DNA of 64,000 nt from Holothuria scabra (taxonomy: Eukaryota > Echinodermata > Holothuroidea > Aspidochirotida > Holothuriidae), in NCBI GenBank assembly GCA_037179385.1, contig CM074179.1:34125905-34189904 (forward strand), read 5' to 3'. The stretch's first letter is position 1. Each line of letters begins with the position of its first letter. The notes beneath the pieces were generated by a model. That model did no database searches. It was not told where the DNA came from and was given only the letters and a program-made list of their open reading frames with translations. The translations under genes were made by a program, and so were the position numbers. Positions 36,355 to 47,636 of this stretch are shown piece by piece.

Positions 36355-36606
36355 CATACTTGATAGTGAAGTTAGGTTCCTTGGCTTTCTTTTTTAAGGA
36401 GTTTCAATATGCATGATCTTGAAAAATTTGATGCAGTATCTCCGCAGCTGCATTAACAGTTCTTCTTAGTGGCAGCTTTCTTCTTTTTGGAGCAGGTCTA
36501 TGTGGGAATATGGTCGGTACTGAATGTTGCTGCAGCTTCAGCCTGGCATGGTTGGAGCAGTCTTCAAATTGATCTTGCTCAAAGTGTGCGTTTATTGAGG
36601 AAAAAG
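36355..36606 (-). pseudogene. THAP domain C-terminal exon of the P-like transposase
   Basis: Minus-strand reading gives HFEQDQFEDC followed by ARLKLQQHSVPTIFP, the signature end of a THAP zinc-binding DNA-binding domain (H-F-x2-D-x-F ... L-K-x-x-A/S-V-P-T-I-F). A basic segment (PAPKRRKLPLRR) follows. There is one in-frame stop at 36404-36406, and the exon ends in a good donor (tatg|gtaagta, last base 36355). The acceptor may be just before 36573. THAP plus a P-type transposase on the same strand within 4 kb supports a single gene. Confidence 0.75.
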
Positions 36607-36802
36607 ATAGAGATTTTGTGATAGAATTAGGAAACTAGAACAAATCATTATTACTTTGAAGGCTGAATGCAGCCACTCCTCACTGAAGTAGTCTCAATTC
36701 ATTAATGCTTTTAAAGCACATGTCACAGTGGCAGTGCTGCTATTGAATGCATATGCTGCACACACCATGGATGTAATGTTACCTGTATGTGCTCATACTT
36801 AC

Positions 36803-36895
36803 TCATGTCATGCAGGTTTCCCTTCTTCCTTTTTTATAGAAAAAATATCCATCTGTTTCTTCTGGGACAGCTTTGAAATGCTTTTTCTAGATAGG
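36803..36895 (-). pseudogene. Possible THAP domain N-terminal exon
   Basis: Upstream of the THAP C-terminal exon the minus strand encodes a segment resembling the middle of a THAP domain (R-W-I then F-S-I-K-K-E-E-G-K-P, split over two frames) and ends at a donor, a|gtaagtatg, at 36803. It lacks the initial Met-x-x-Cys-x-x-Cys, which I could not find. The assignment rests on position and weak similarity. Confidence 0.4.
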
Positions 36896-36899
36896 AGTG

Positions 36900-37685
36900 G
36901 TTGCCAGTTGGCATAGTTTCCAGCCTATTCATGTTATGATATTTTACTGTACTCCCCTTGTTCAACACGTAGCAAATGCCAAATAAATTTTAGAGAACGT
37001 ATCCCACATAGAAATGCCACTTAGCCGGACTTTGAACTTTAGTGTTGGGTAATATTCACTTTTTACCCCCACAATCATCAAATAAAAAGTCTCACATTAA
37101 TACCATAATTTTTCTGAAACTTAACTTAAGCCCGTAAGCCTGTAAGCTTTCAAAATTAGGCTAGGCTAGGTATATTATTAGCCTAGCATCAGGCTTAAGC
37201 TTTAACCTTGGGCCTAGACCAGCCTAAGTTACGCCTATGCTAGGTTGTAAGGCCTACTGTTAGGCTAGCCTAGGTCTGATTTACTAGGCTAAGCCCTTAC
37301 CTAGGTAGGCTAGGCTCTATGCAGTAGGACTAGAGGTGGGATATAACGTTATGGGCCTTAGTATTTGGCCTATATTTTAATGTTAGAGAAGGTTACTAAA
37401 CAGAATACAGGGACCACATGATATAATGATTTCAATTCAATTTTCAATTGAAATTAAATGCAGCACAGCAAGGCATATTTCGTCGAATATTTACGCCTTA
37501 GGCTTTCCCAGCATTTGCTGTGTGTTTACTACACACAACGCATCTAAGTACAAAGTATCTTCTGCTGCCGGACAATTTTCTTTCGTAATGGACCTAAAAT
37601 GGCGCCCTGTGAGGTGTGTCAGCTCTCGATCAATCAAAAACAGTTACCGAGTTGTCCAAACTCTCCTAATATAGGGCTTTGGTTT
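36900..37685. other. AGGCTA-rich spacer
   Basis: No gene. The part from 37100 to 37340 is dense in taggctaggct and taggcctaag words, like the large block at 59.6-62.1 kb. Confidence 0.5.
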
Positions 37686-38360
37686 TCGCAAAGATATTAT
37701 TAACGTAGATACCAAACTCCTATCCTTCAACTGTTAGACGCGCTGACTCCTAACGGAGGCTCAATCTGAGGGGCGGAAGTGTTCATTTAACATGCGCACA
37801 TTTCTATTCGGTTATCTGCGTGCGCAATGATGCATGCGTAACAGAAAATTCCATTGTGACGAGATGTCAGCGTGCGCGCATTTTCAAAGCGAGTTCTGTA
37901 CGCGCACAATGAATTTCTCCGTTTGAAGTCCGGAGTAATTGACGCGTACTTCCTTGTGACTGAAAAAAGAACGCAGTAGTTGATTTTGTGTTGTAAGCGC
38001 GTTAGAATGTAAACGCGTGCACCGATGTGCGCTTGTGAGGATACCATAGAAACTGGCCAATCGACAAGCAAATGAACTTCAAACCAGACGTTGTACGTTC
38101 ATGTTCAAGTGTTCTGAAGTGAAAAGTCTCGAAAAGCAAGAAACTTTTCCATATAAATGAAATGTATTAAAGAATCGCCTTAGTAAGATTAGAGATGTTT
38201 TGAAATCATAAATATTTATTCCACCCGAAGATATCAATTTCCCTGTTGGCTACCAAAACGACTGATCAGTGATAAGCACTTCCGCCCCTCCGAGTCGGCC
38301 TCCGTGAGGAGTCCCGCGCCATATTAAGTTTGGTATCTATGTTTATAATATCTTCGCGTT
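37686..38360. mobile_element. Non-autonomous DNA element with about 95 bp inverted ends
   Basis: The left end (37686-37783) and the right end (38270-38360, reversed) share aagatattat-aac-tagataccaaact, then gactcct-acggagg and gaggggcggaagtg, giving imperfect terminal inverted repeats of about 95 bp around a 490 bp CpG-rich centre. There is no coding content, so it would depend on a transposase elsewhere. The family is not recognised and target duplications could not be assigned. Confidence 0.75.
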
Positions 38361-39128
38361 TTCGCTACAATACGTAACAGTACTGCTGTACCTGTGTCTC
38401 TCTATTCCAATAAACATGTTCAGAACTCAGAAGCCTTTCGCTATCAATCGTATTGTTTTAGTGTCTCGCATTTCTTGCATTAATGCACCAAAAATATTCA
38501 GATTTGAACAACAGAACCATTGGTTTAGGTGATGTCGATATTCCTATGCCGTTTGATTCGGTATGGTTGCGTTCCGTAAATGCCTGCGGTATTACAACTG
38601 TGCTTTTTACGTCCGTAGAACCGGGAACAGGCAAACAAACGAGAAAACCCAAACCGGACCGGCTGAAAACTGTATGTGTGAATGAAGTAAAGTTAGTTGC
38701 AGCATGGAAGTACTACCTCCGAGGTAGTACTTCCATGGTTGAAGTCAAGACCGTACGGAGACTCACATCACATGAACAGCATTAGAATAGGGAATTGTTT
38801 AGGGCATACTTACTTTTGTTTCGCCCTCCAAAAAGCTGGTCTAATGGAAAGTCCGATGTAATATTGTATTTAGGAAAAGTGGAGGCCTGCGGACGTCTTC
38901 CTGTCGTCGTCTTGGAGGGCGGAGGTTAGGCTGATGGTTGGGTCCGTTTGTTTGCCAAGGTACATATTGATTTTGCTTGTAAGATGAAACTACTGTAATC
39001 TGTAAATAGTAGTGTGTTTGTACATTGGTGGCTTGTGAGGTACTTCAGTTGTAACTGTGTTGTAATATACATATCTGTGCAGTTACAAGGGGTTGTAACT
39101 TGGATTGGTTGGAAGGAGGTTGGTCTGT
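38361..39128. other. Spacer with a near-perfect 35 bp palindrome
   Basis: No supported gene. It holds the palindrome at 38703-38737 (annotated separately) and an aaaccggaccggc motif near 38652 shared with other element edges. Confidence 0.45.
38703..38737. repeat. 35 bp palindrome, 17 bp arms
   Basis: catggaagtactacctc and gaggtagtacttccatg are exact inverted copies separated by one base. Such a hairpin can be extruded as a cruciform or form an RNA stem. Isolated; no matching terminal repeat of a nearby element was seen. Confidence 0.9.
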
Positions 39129-41180
39129 AGGGCACGACGCATCATTAAATCTAGCAAGTGGGAATCGTGGGAACAGTACATCTCTAAACTAAGCTCGCTT
39201 ACTCCTGCCACAAAAGCATTGGATATGGTTAGAAAAATCAGTGAGAAGCAGATCAGTTCCTCCGTGTCACACATGACCAAACCAGACGGTAGTAAGGGCA
39301 CGGAACAAACATTCCAACAAACCGTGAACTTCATCTCGGACAACTCTGAGGATTACAACAGCCTCTTCAACACCACGGAATTTCGCATTGATCTCGAAAA
39401 AAGCAATGACACCGCTACTGGCCCAAATGAAGTTCACTATCAGTTCCTCAAACACCTTCCAGATACCTCCTTAAAGGTTCTGTTAGATATTTTCAACGGT
39501 ATTTGGGTAAATGGCAACTTTCCGGGTGCTTGGCGGGAAGCCACCGTCATTCCCATCGCAAAGCCGGGCACGAACCCAATAAATGCTTGGAACTACCGCC
39601 CTATTCCCCTTACCAGTTGCGTTTGCAAGACATTTGAACGAATGATTAATACCCATCTGGTTTGGTTCCTGGAAACCAACAATCTCAATTCCTAGTTCCC
39701 AAAGTGGCTTTCGAAGTGGCCGCAGTACCACTGACCAAACCGTGCGGCTGGAATCGACAAACCGTGACGGCTTTTTCGTGGTGTCGGTATTTTTCGATCT
39801 CAAAAAGGCATATGATACGGGTTAGAGGTATGGCATCCTGAAGGACTTACACAGTGCTGGTCTGAGGGGCAGGATGCCACTTTTCATTGAAAATTTCTTT
39901 AAAGATCGTGTGTTTCGATTCCGTGTGGGAAGCTTGTTGTCAGCTCTATAACCAGGAGATGGGTGTTCCACAAGGCAGCATTCTGTCAGTTAGTCTCTTC
40001 GTCATGAAAATCAACAGCATTGCCAATGTGGTTAACACTGGGATGAAAAGACTTTGCTCGTGGCTGACTCCTGTATTAAATCGTCCGTAATGAACATGAG
40101 GTCAATAGAGTGGCAAATGAAAAACTGCCTCAATTAGGCCCAGGCCTGGGCTAACAAAAATTGAATCAGTTTTTTAAGAACAAAGACTCTTTGAATGCAT
40201 TTTTACAACTGCAGAGGGCGGCATTGCGACCAAGACATGAAACTGAGCGGTGTTCCTATTCCCATTCCAATAGTTCCCCAGACTAAATTCCTTGATCTTG
40301 TACTCGACAATAAGCTGCCTCAAGGACCGCATCGATCATCTCAGGAGGAAGTTCGAAGGGGCACTCAACATGTTGAAGATCTTTTCGAAGATGGACTGAG
40401 GCACTGACCGCCCCGTCTTACTTCAACTTTACGGATCTCTGGTGAGGTCCAAACTGGATTTCGGTTTTGTTGTTTACAGCGGTGCACGTAAGTCATACCT
40501 AAGGAAACTCCTCCCATACATAACCAAGGTCTTACGATCTGCCCGGGAGATTTCCGCACCTGCTCAACGCAGTCTCTAAATCGAAACGAATGAGCCACCC
40601 CTCCATTTGAGGTGGTAGAAGTTGTCACTCCAGTTTGCCTAGAGGTTGAGGAGTGATGTCCATAACCCGACCATCGAGGCAACGTTCCATCAAAAGTTTA
40701 GTAACATATATATGTGAGGAAACCATCGGCTATCCCTCCACTTGCTCTTCGCGTTGAGGGAGCTTTGTCAGAGGTGTGCAGCAAACCTGAGCTGTTGCAC
40801 CATTTACCTACCCTGCTCTTTCCTTTTTGGACGAACCGGTTATTGTTCTAACCTTAAGGAAATATTTGAAAAACACAACAAATGAACTTGAGTTCCGGAC
40901 CAGCTTTAGATATAAGATATAATACCGCCAGTATCATGCAATCTATACTGACGGCTCGAAAGCTACAAACAGGGTAACGTTGAAGCCGCGGCGTCAGGCT
41001 GTGACGCCTTTTAGCACTACAAGGCAATGAGCGTAAACACCCTTTGGTAATAGATCTCCGTGAGGCTCACTCGAACTTGGTTAAACTACGAAAATCAGTT
41101 GTGCTTGCTTGGTTCCCTAGTCACGTGTGCATAGCAGGAAATGAAAGAGCAGACACACTTGCTAAACAAGCCCTACAGTA
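39129..41180 (+). pseudogene. 5'-truncated LINE copy 4
   Basis: Begins in the region between endonuclease and RT (CRARRIIKSSKWESWEQYIS) and proceeds through LEKSNDTATGPNEVHYQFLK, REATVIPIAKPG, YRPIPLTSCVCKTFERMI, the QEMGVPQGSIL block, the RT thumb, and RNase H (VVLAWFPSHVCIAGNERADTLAKQA) at 41100. It has many stops and frameshifts from 39700 onward and no 3' tail; it changes to unrelated sequence near 41180. The YVDD-type region (about 40030-40070) is damaged. Confidence 0.85.
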
Positions 41181-41799
41181 CCTATTCCTCCTCCTTCTCC
41201 TCTTCCGCCCCTCCCCCATCTTCACCTGCTTCCTTAGCCTGCGGAGCAGACTCTGTAGTAGCCGAAAGATGGCGCTCTCTCAAAATCATAATACACCTCT
41301 CTAAACAGTATAATATACAGTCTGCAAACCATCGTCCAGTTTCTATTTACAGGAATCCCGCATTTTGAGGGAGGAATTAGTAAACATGAGATGGTTACGT
41401 GGTGCACGAAACAAGTATGAATAGTGTATTTTGGTACATACAACTGATACAACGAACGGCGAACAACGTAATTAGCTTTTGTAGGTGGAAAATGTGTACC
41501 AGGCCATACGTTAGATGCATAAATATTACCTATTACGCGAGATATAATTTAGTATTTTAATTTTTGTCGTGACGTCATATTTGGTGGTCGTAAATGAGAT
41601 TCGCTAGGAAGTTGGCAGGCTATTGTATACCGTAGGTATATGCCAAGCGCCATGTAACTTAGTTGGAAACGTGGGCTGTTCAACAGTGAAGCGGTTGAAA
41701 GACCCATAATATGATTTATATTAGCGAAAGTAAGACTTTTGATATTTGAATGTAACGTTAATAGTTGAAACGCAAAAACAATAGCCTGCTTACAACAGG
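41181..41799. other. Spacer, nothing recognised
   Basis: No coding content supported. It separates the LINE copy from the pogo-like fragment; the pogo similarity starts abruptly near 41800. Confidence 0.4.
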
Positions 41800-42330
41800 C
41801 TACTGCTTCCTCGGCCATAGATGAGATAGAGGCAGGAATGGATAAACCACTGATAGAAAAATATAAATAAGACTTGCAGAAGGTTTTGACATGCCCCAAA
41901 CTCATGATCCCTTGTTCCGTTGTTGGAAGAAACTAAAAGTTGCAGAAAAAACGGTCATAACTTCTTACTCTGTGAATGAAGTTACTCCCCCACAACTATT
42001 GCAACACCCTCTTGTACTAGCTCTCTGTTTCTAGTTGATCTCCCAACACTCCATCTTCATCATCCGTGGTACCGGCTGCTACCATTTTACACACAACACC
42101 AGGTTTAAGTAACATATTTGCTTGGCATTTTCGATACCCAAGTGGACCCCTTTCAAATAAAAAAAAAAAAAAACACCCACGAACATGGGAGGAAACTTTT
42201 CTCCCAAAAGCCATTTTTGGTGAAATATATCGCCAGTATTTGGCAGAGAAAAAAAGACGCGAGATGAAGAGACTGCCAAAGCGCAGCGAAGGGTAGAAAG
42301 AGCCAGACAAACAAACAACAAAGAAGGGGA
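41800..42330 (+). pseudogene. Pogo-like transposase C-terminal fragment, inverted copy
   Basis: Matches the C-terminal part of the minus-strand pogo-like gene at 42865-44620 in inverted orientation: EIEAGMDKPLIEKYK near the start, then a damaged middle, then TWEETFLPKA and a Lys/Arg-rich helix (EKKRREMKRLPK), followed by the R-V-E-R-A-R-Q-T-N-N tail. It keeps about 190 bp in the middle that the minus copy lacks. It has no DDE core and no zinc finger. Confidence 0.75.
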
Positions 42331-42864
42331 AAATTCAGAAACACGGAAAACATTGGACAATGTTGATTTATTGCTCAAACTAAATGATACTATACAAGAA
42401 ATTTTGCGTTTTCCGTTAAATTCCCATTCAAAGCATTACTTCAAAGGCAAATTCAATGATTTTTTTCTTTTTAAAACGGCAGGTTAGATTTAAAATTGTG
42501 TGGCATACCCTGTCTACAATTACTTGTATACCACTTGAAAATTTGCAAAATTCTATAGAATTTTTTTTCTTCTTTTTTTGCAGGTCAGAACAAGACCAGA
42601 TCTAAAAACAGCTTGAAGAATTGGAACCTAACTATTCTAAGATACGATATTTTCTCTGAAAGCTTTATATTTATTTCATTGACATGTTATATATTTATTT
42701 TAATAAAGGCTTCATTCAATATACTGAATTGTTGTTGTATTAAACTGGCTGAATAGAATACGATAGCAAATCCTTGATATGTTCTCCTACTATAAAGGGA
42801 ACAGCAGAAAAGAAGAACAACTTTAAGTTTTTGGATTAAAGAATTAATTGAAGAATCAAACTCA

Positions 42865-44620
42865 TCATTCCTCTTCACAAATGTTGCAAAACCAGTAAAG
42901 CTGACTGATTTCTTCATCTGTGAGAGTTTCCACATCTGGTATGTTTGTGCAGCTCTTGTGATATACCATTTGCCACATTCACATCTTAGCCTTTCCTCTG
43001 TATGATCATTGTATTTTTCCTTACAAAGTGAACAGATGCTGTCCTCGACACTTTTGTTGTGCTTTTTCCCATTTGTCTTTTTGTTGTTTGTTTGTCTGGC
43101 TCTTTCTACCCTTCGCTGCTCCTTGGCAGCATCTTCATCTCGCTTCTTTCTTTCGTGTTGGGAGATGAACTAGAAACAGAGGGAGAGCCAGAACAAGAGG
43201 GTGTTGCAATAGTTGTGGGGGAGTGACTTCATTCACAGAGTTAGAAGTTGTGACCGTTTTTGCTGCCACGTTTAGTTTCTTCCAACAATGGAACAAGGGA
43301 TCGTGAGATTGGGGCATGTCAAAACCTACTGCAAGTCTTTTTTTTTTTATTTTTCTATCAGTGGTTTATCCATTCCTGCCTCTAGCTCATCTATAGATGA
43401 GGAAGTAGGTGAAGATGAGGGAGGGGGAGGAGGAGGAATAGTTACTGCATTGTTAACCTTGGATATTTTTGAGGGTAGTAGCTTTGACTTGTCAATGGCA
43501 TCTTTATGCAAGGCAAAGATACCACAATCCTTGAACCCACATGCAGCATTTTCTGGAGTGCAGATATATTCCCAAGTTGTTTTGAACACTGAGGCAAATG
43601 TCTGCTTAGTGACATTGACTCCAGGGTGGTTTATTTGAAACTTCCTCACCTCCTTGCTCCATCTTTTCTAAAGTCCAAATACTGAGACATCCAGGGGCTG
43701 TATTACATGCGGGGGAAGGTAGTGTAACACAATTCTTTCCCATTGCAGAAATTTGCCGTTTCAAGATTAATATTGGATCGGTGGCCATCAACAAGCAGCA
43801 TCATAGGAAATTGTAATTTTTCTTTGACGAAACTAAAGTAAAAATGGTTTGCTACCCATTCAAAAAAAAAAAAAAATTCACTATCGATCCATCCATTGGA
43901 TGACCGTCCCAAACATGATCCCTGAGGTGCTCCCTGTATAGGATCATATTTAAACCTGATCTCAGGGAAAATGAGCATAGGAGGAACAAAAAACCCCATC
44001 GCATTGCAGCGTGCAAGCACTGTTATTTGACATTTATGAGATGTTGTCAGATTATACACATTTGATGACCCCTTCTCTGCCAACAGTTTTTCTGATTTCC
44101 CTGCCAAGGGAAAGCCACTTTCGTCGGCATTGAACAAGCGGGAGGGATCACACATTAAAGCCTCCCCATCAGCCACAGAAGAAAACTAAAACAAGGAAAC
44201 CATTTTTCTAGTTTTTCTGGTGTACCATGGGCCCTCTCAACCCCCAAAGCATCGCCTCTCCGTAGCGATATGTTTGGATGACGCTTCAGGACTCCCTCTA
44301 TCCAATGACGCCCAGGTAAGTCTTTTGTGAATCCTCATCCAGGATTTTTTTTACAACATGACAGAGTTCTTGACGGGTGCGTCCATACCCAATTTTGGAC
44401 ATGTAAATGACCCATTCTGCCAGATGTCTTTCTTCAGTAGCTGTTAAAACTGTTGGGTGACCAGGTTGCAATCCAGTCGAGTCATGTTATTGACTTCGTC
44501 AAAGAGTGGACAACGAGGTATGTGGTACTCCCTGCTGGCTTGGTTGGGGGTCATAGTACCCTGCATTATATTCTGTACTGCAGACTCTACCTGCTCTTTG
44601 GTGTACTTTCCCCGAAACAT
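42865..44620 (-). pseudogene. Pogo-like DDE transposase with C-terminal zinc finger
   Basis: From an ATG at 44620 the trace shows an HTH of the psq/CENP-B kind (MFRGKYTKEQVESAV, QASREYHIPR), then HPTVLTATEE, MSKIGYGRTR and KRHPNISLRRGDAL. The catalytic domain follows (NADESGF, first Asp; LLVDGHRS, second Asp; then a shifted HVIQPLDVS block and GIFALHK). The tail has a PHD-like cysteine set, CSLC...CECGKWY-H..C...CNIC. There are frameshifts near 44480, 43740 and 43010 (2-base insertion in the finger) and a deletion of about 190 bp near 43140. It would bind and cut TIR-flanked DNA; no TIRs were found. Confidence 0.85.
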
Positions 44621-45719
44621 GTTGTTAGGCTGCTAGGGCAATTAATAATATAGGTACAAGAAGGATCGATAAAGAGTAAGTTAAACAAAATAACCCTGTA
44701 AAATAGACACACTCAAAGAATAAATACAAGATCCACAGTGATACAAACATTCAGTTTTATTATAATTTCTTACCTTCATAATTGCTGGTGCAGTTTTCAG
44801 AGGGAAGAGTTGCGCCTGTCTGTTGTCTTCTTTCTGATTTGCTTCTCATAAATAATGACAATGCAATTTTTTGTTTCAGAAAAACAACACGAAATAAAAC
44901 TAAATATATCCACCTTTAAATCGGGCGTTGTGGGCCTTTATAATACATTTTTCTTTGCATGAGCTTCCACCAGCTTGATAACTGAGTCTCAGATTCCATG
45001 TCCATCTCCTAGATGAGTTATACAGTAGGTCTGGGCTCCTATATGTAAACGTCCTTCAGAACGGTTGAGGACCAAACAACGGAACTAATAATTGCTGAAC
45101 AGAAGGAAATTAAAAGAAAACAAAAAGAAAAAGGTTTCTGTAGCTCTTGTACTTAAAGTTGTGAGTGATCTTTTTCAGATTATGAAATTAGATTTTGAAC
45201 AGGAAGGAATTAAAAAAAATCTTATTTTGAACGGAAAGAAAACAGATATTCAATCATGAAAAAGTTGAATTTATCTATTGAAATAAAAGATTTACCTTGG
45301 CCTATTTTCATACTTTGTGAAACACATATTTTTCAAATACTGATAGGCCTATGTAAAATGTGAACAAACAATAAAGAAAAAGTCTGAAATATTTGTCAAA
45401 AAATTCAATACACACATACACATAAAAAATAATCTTTTTGGTCCACCAGTATGTCCCTAAGAAGCCGAAATTAGATCAATAAGTTCAACAATGTGTCCCG
45501 ATTTTCGCCTCGAACTGCCGAAATTACATGCACACATCAACGTGCATTCACCTTTTTTCGGTTTCCCCTATGAAGCAAAGTGCTGCATAAATAGGCAGAC
45601 GACAATTTAGTATTGTACTGTTTACTACGAACATACCTATGAAGTTTAAACCCATTTTATGCTAAGTATGGTTTAAAATCATCTTACTCTTGGCTTAAAT
45701 GAGACTTACGCAACATTGT
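44621..45719. other. Intergenic, nothing recognised
   Basis: AT-rich, no gene, no terminal repeats matching the pogo-like elements. Confidence 0.4.
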
Positions 45720-46110
45720 AAACATTTTGACGAACTCACCGCAAAGATGGATCGCTATTTTTCTTTTTACTAACTAACCGAACGGACTGTTGTATATGTA
45801 CAAAAGTCACGTCAGACTGTGTATTTTCTTCATCCAGGCTTACTCCAATCACCCTCCAAAAGAAGATGCCGGGATTTGTGACGTCTCGCCGTCTTCGCGG
45901 ACATAGACTGGGATAGATAATAGGCACTTGCCTTCGCGTGTGAGTCCTCGAACTGCAGTTCCTAGGCTTAATATTCAAAACGCTAATTGTACATTACTGC
46001 ACACTGACTGAGAAGACGTACGCATTTGCTTTAAAGATCAAAATAAACGCAGCGTATATTAATATTTAAACGAGGAAATAACAGCTGCATGGAACTTGAA
46101 TATAGGCTAT
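45720..46110. repeat. Duplicated segment X
   Basis: Nearly identical to 46842-47245 (X'). Both start with cattttgacgaactcaccgc or its equivalent, share an 80-codon minus-strand frame, and end at ataggctatt. The frame is shared only because the DNA is duplicated; no domain was recognised. Confidence 0.85.
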
Positions 46111-46841
46111 TACAAAAATAATGCGCTCAATTGCGCGCGCTGAGACTTTTGTTAACACGCTGGTCCTGGGTATTACACCAAACTGCATCCGGGTGGACTG
46201 AGGGTGGACGTGTGTGGCGAGAAGTTTGTCCCCGACTATATCATATAAAATGTGCACATAAGACCGTCATTACTCATTCCACGCCTTGCTGGTTGTCTGC
46301 GCAACAAAACCGAGCAATTTCCTAAATTGTTGTCTTGGAATATGCCCACGGTATTTCCTGCCTCCCGTAAGAGGCTACTAAAAGTGAGGATATGAACAGT
46401 GTGACGCTATATAACACATTCGTGTTGGTGTGTCGTTAAATCTTATCTGACTAATCAACTAATTCATTAACACGCGTATTTTTGTTTTGTTGAGGACGTG
46501 CATGCGAAAAAGTTATCCAATCATTGTCTGGTTGTGGCAGCGCGTCTGTGCGCTGCACATAACCCGATTTCATCAGTGCGCGCAACAAAAGTACTTGCTG
46601 TGTATTTAAAAAGCGCGCGTTTTATTCCTTAAGGTTTTTGAAACGCGTTACGGAGTACGTTGAGGCTTGTTCTGTACACCCCATACACAGGAAAGCCCTA
46701 AAAGTAGCAAACTGTTAGAAGAGGTTCACCCAAGGAAGAAACGACTGGTTGGTCGAGACACTGCAAATTCGTTCTTTCTTTGGCTTTAGGCCCCATCTAA
46801 CTAACTAAACTTCTTTGGCCTCCATGGTCGGACTTATAAGT
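46111..46841. repeat. Duplicated segment Y
   Basis: Matches 50101-50545 (Y') from aataatgcgctcaattgcgcg to ttcttt-ggcctccatgg, but contains about 310 bp extra (roughly 46232-46540), which include a short SINE-like insertion at 46350-46470. Order is X, Y, X', insertion, Y'. Confidence 0.85.
46340..46470 (+). repeat. SINE-like element sharing the LINE 3' tail
   Basis: Begins with gcccacggtatttcctgcct and cgtaagaggctactaaaag and then carries the LINE tail block (aacacattcgtgttggtgtgt, cgttaaatc, ctaatcaacta). It has no ORF2 sequence. The same tail on a short unrelated head is what a SINE borrowing a LINE end looks like. It accounts for much of the extra DNA in Y relative to Y'. No RNA polymerase III boxes were confirmed. 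Confidence 0.6.
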
Positions 46842-47245
46842 CATTTTGACATTGTAAACATTTGAACGAACTCACCGCAAAGATGGATCGCTATTTTTCT
46901 TTTTACTAACTAACCGAACTGACTGTTGTATATGTACCAAAGTCACGTCAGACTGTGTATTTTCTTCATCCAGGCTTACTCCAATCACCCTCCAAAAGAA
47001 GATGCCGGGATTTGTGACGTCTCGCCGTCTTCGCGAATATAGACTGGAATAGATAATAGGCACTTACCTTCGCGTGTGAGTCCTTGAGCTGCAATTCCTA
47101 GGCTTTATATATAAAACGCTAAGTGTACATTACTACACACTGACTGAGAAGACGTACGCATTTGCTTTCAAGATCAAAATATACCCAGCGTATAGTAATT
47201 TTTAAACGAGGAAATAACAGCTGCACGTAACTTGTTTATAGGCTA
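46842..47245. repeat. Duplicated segment X'
   Basis: Second copy of X. It ends at ataggctatt, exactly where the Crypton-like insertion begins; in X the same point continues directly into Y (acaaaaataatgcgc). Confidence 0.85.
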
Positions 47246-47274
47246 TTCATAAACACTTACACTTATTTCCTGCA

Positions 47275-47335
47275 TTCTGATTGGTTGAAACGATTCGAGA
47301 CCAGTCTCGAATCGCATTCGAGACTGGTCTGCCAA
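47275..47335. repeat. Inverted repeat inside the Crypton-like element's left end
   Basis: cgagaccagtctcgaat and its partner cattcgagactggtctg form a hairpin just inside the left boundary. A related, imperfect version lies in the intron at 48050-48105 (gactggcttcgaatgg...cattcaagactgt). These could be recombinase recognition repeats; that is inference. Confidence 0.6.
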
Positions 47336-47636
47336 AAGTTGGGAGAATAGCTACATAATCATCGTTAGTGAGGCCATTTGGTAAGTTTGCATAGTTAACA
47401 TTCATTTCTGCCTTGTAACAATGCAAATAAGGACTGGTTACTATGGTAACTACCACAGGCCTAGCAACAGCATGCAGTATAATGTAACTTTCCTTTGTGA
47501 GCGCATCAGCTGTGAATTCTGGGAAATAAAAGATTCTTTTTATGACACTCTACACTAATATAATGTACACTAAAGTTAGTTATATCTTTACTGTATTCAG
47601 TGCAGAGCTTCAGCAAGGGTTAAAGCAGGAGTCAGT

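Noticed and set aside
42066..42378. Several long frames on both strands around 42.1-42.4 kb
   Set aside because: Those on the minus strand are shadows of the pogo-like C-terminal fragment; the poly-A tract keeps frames open.
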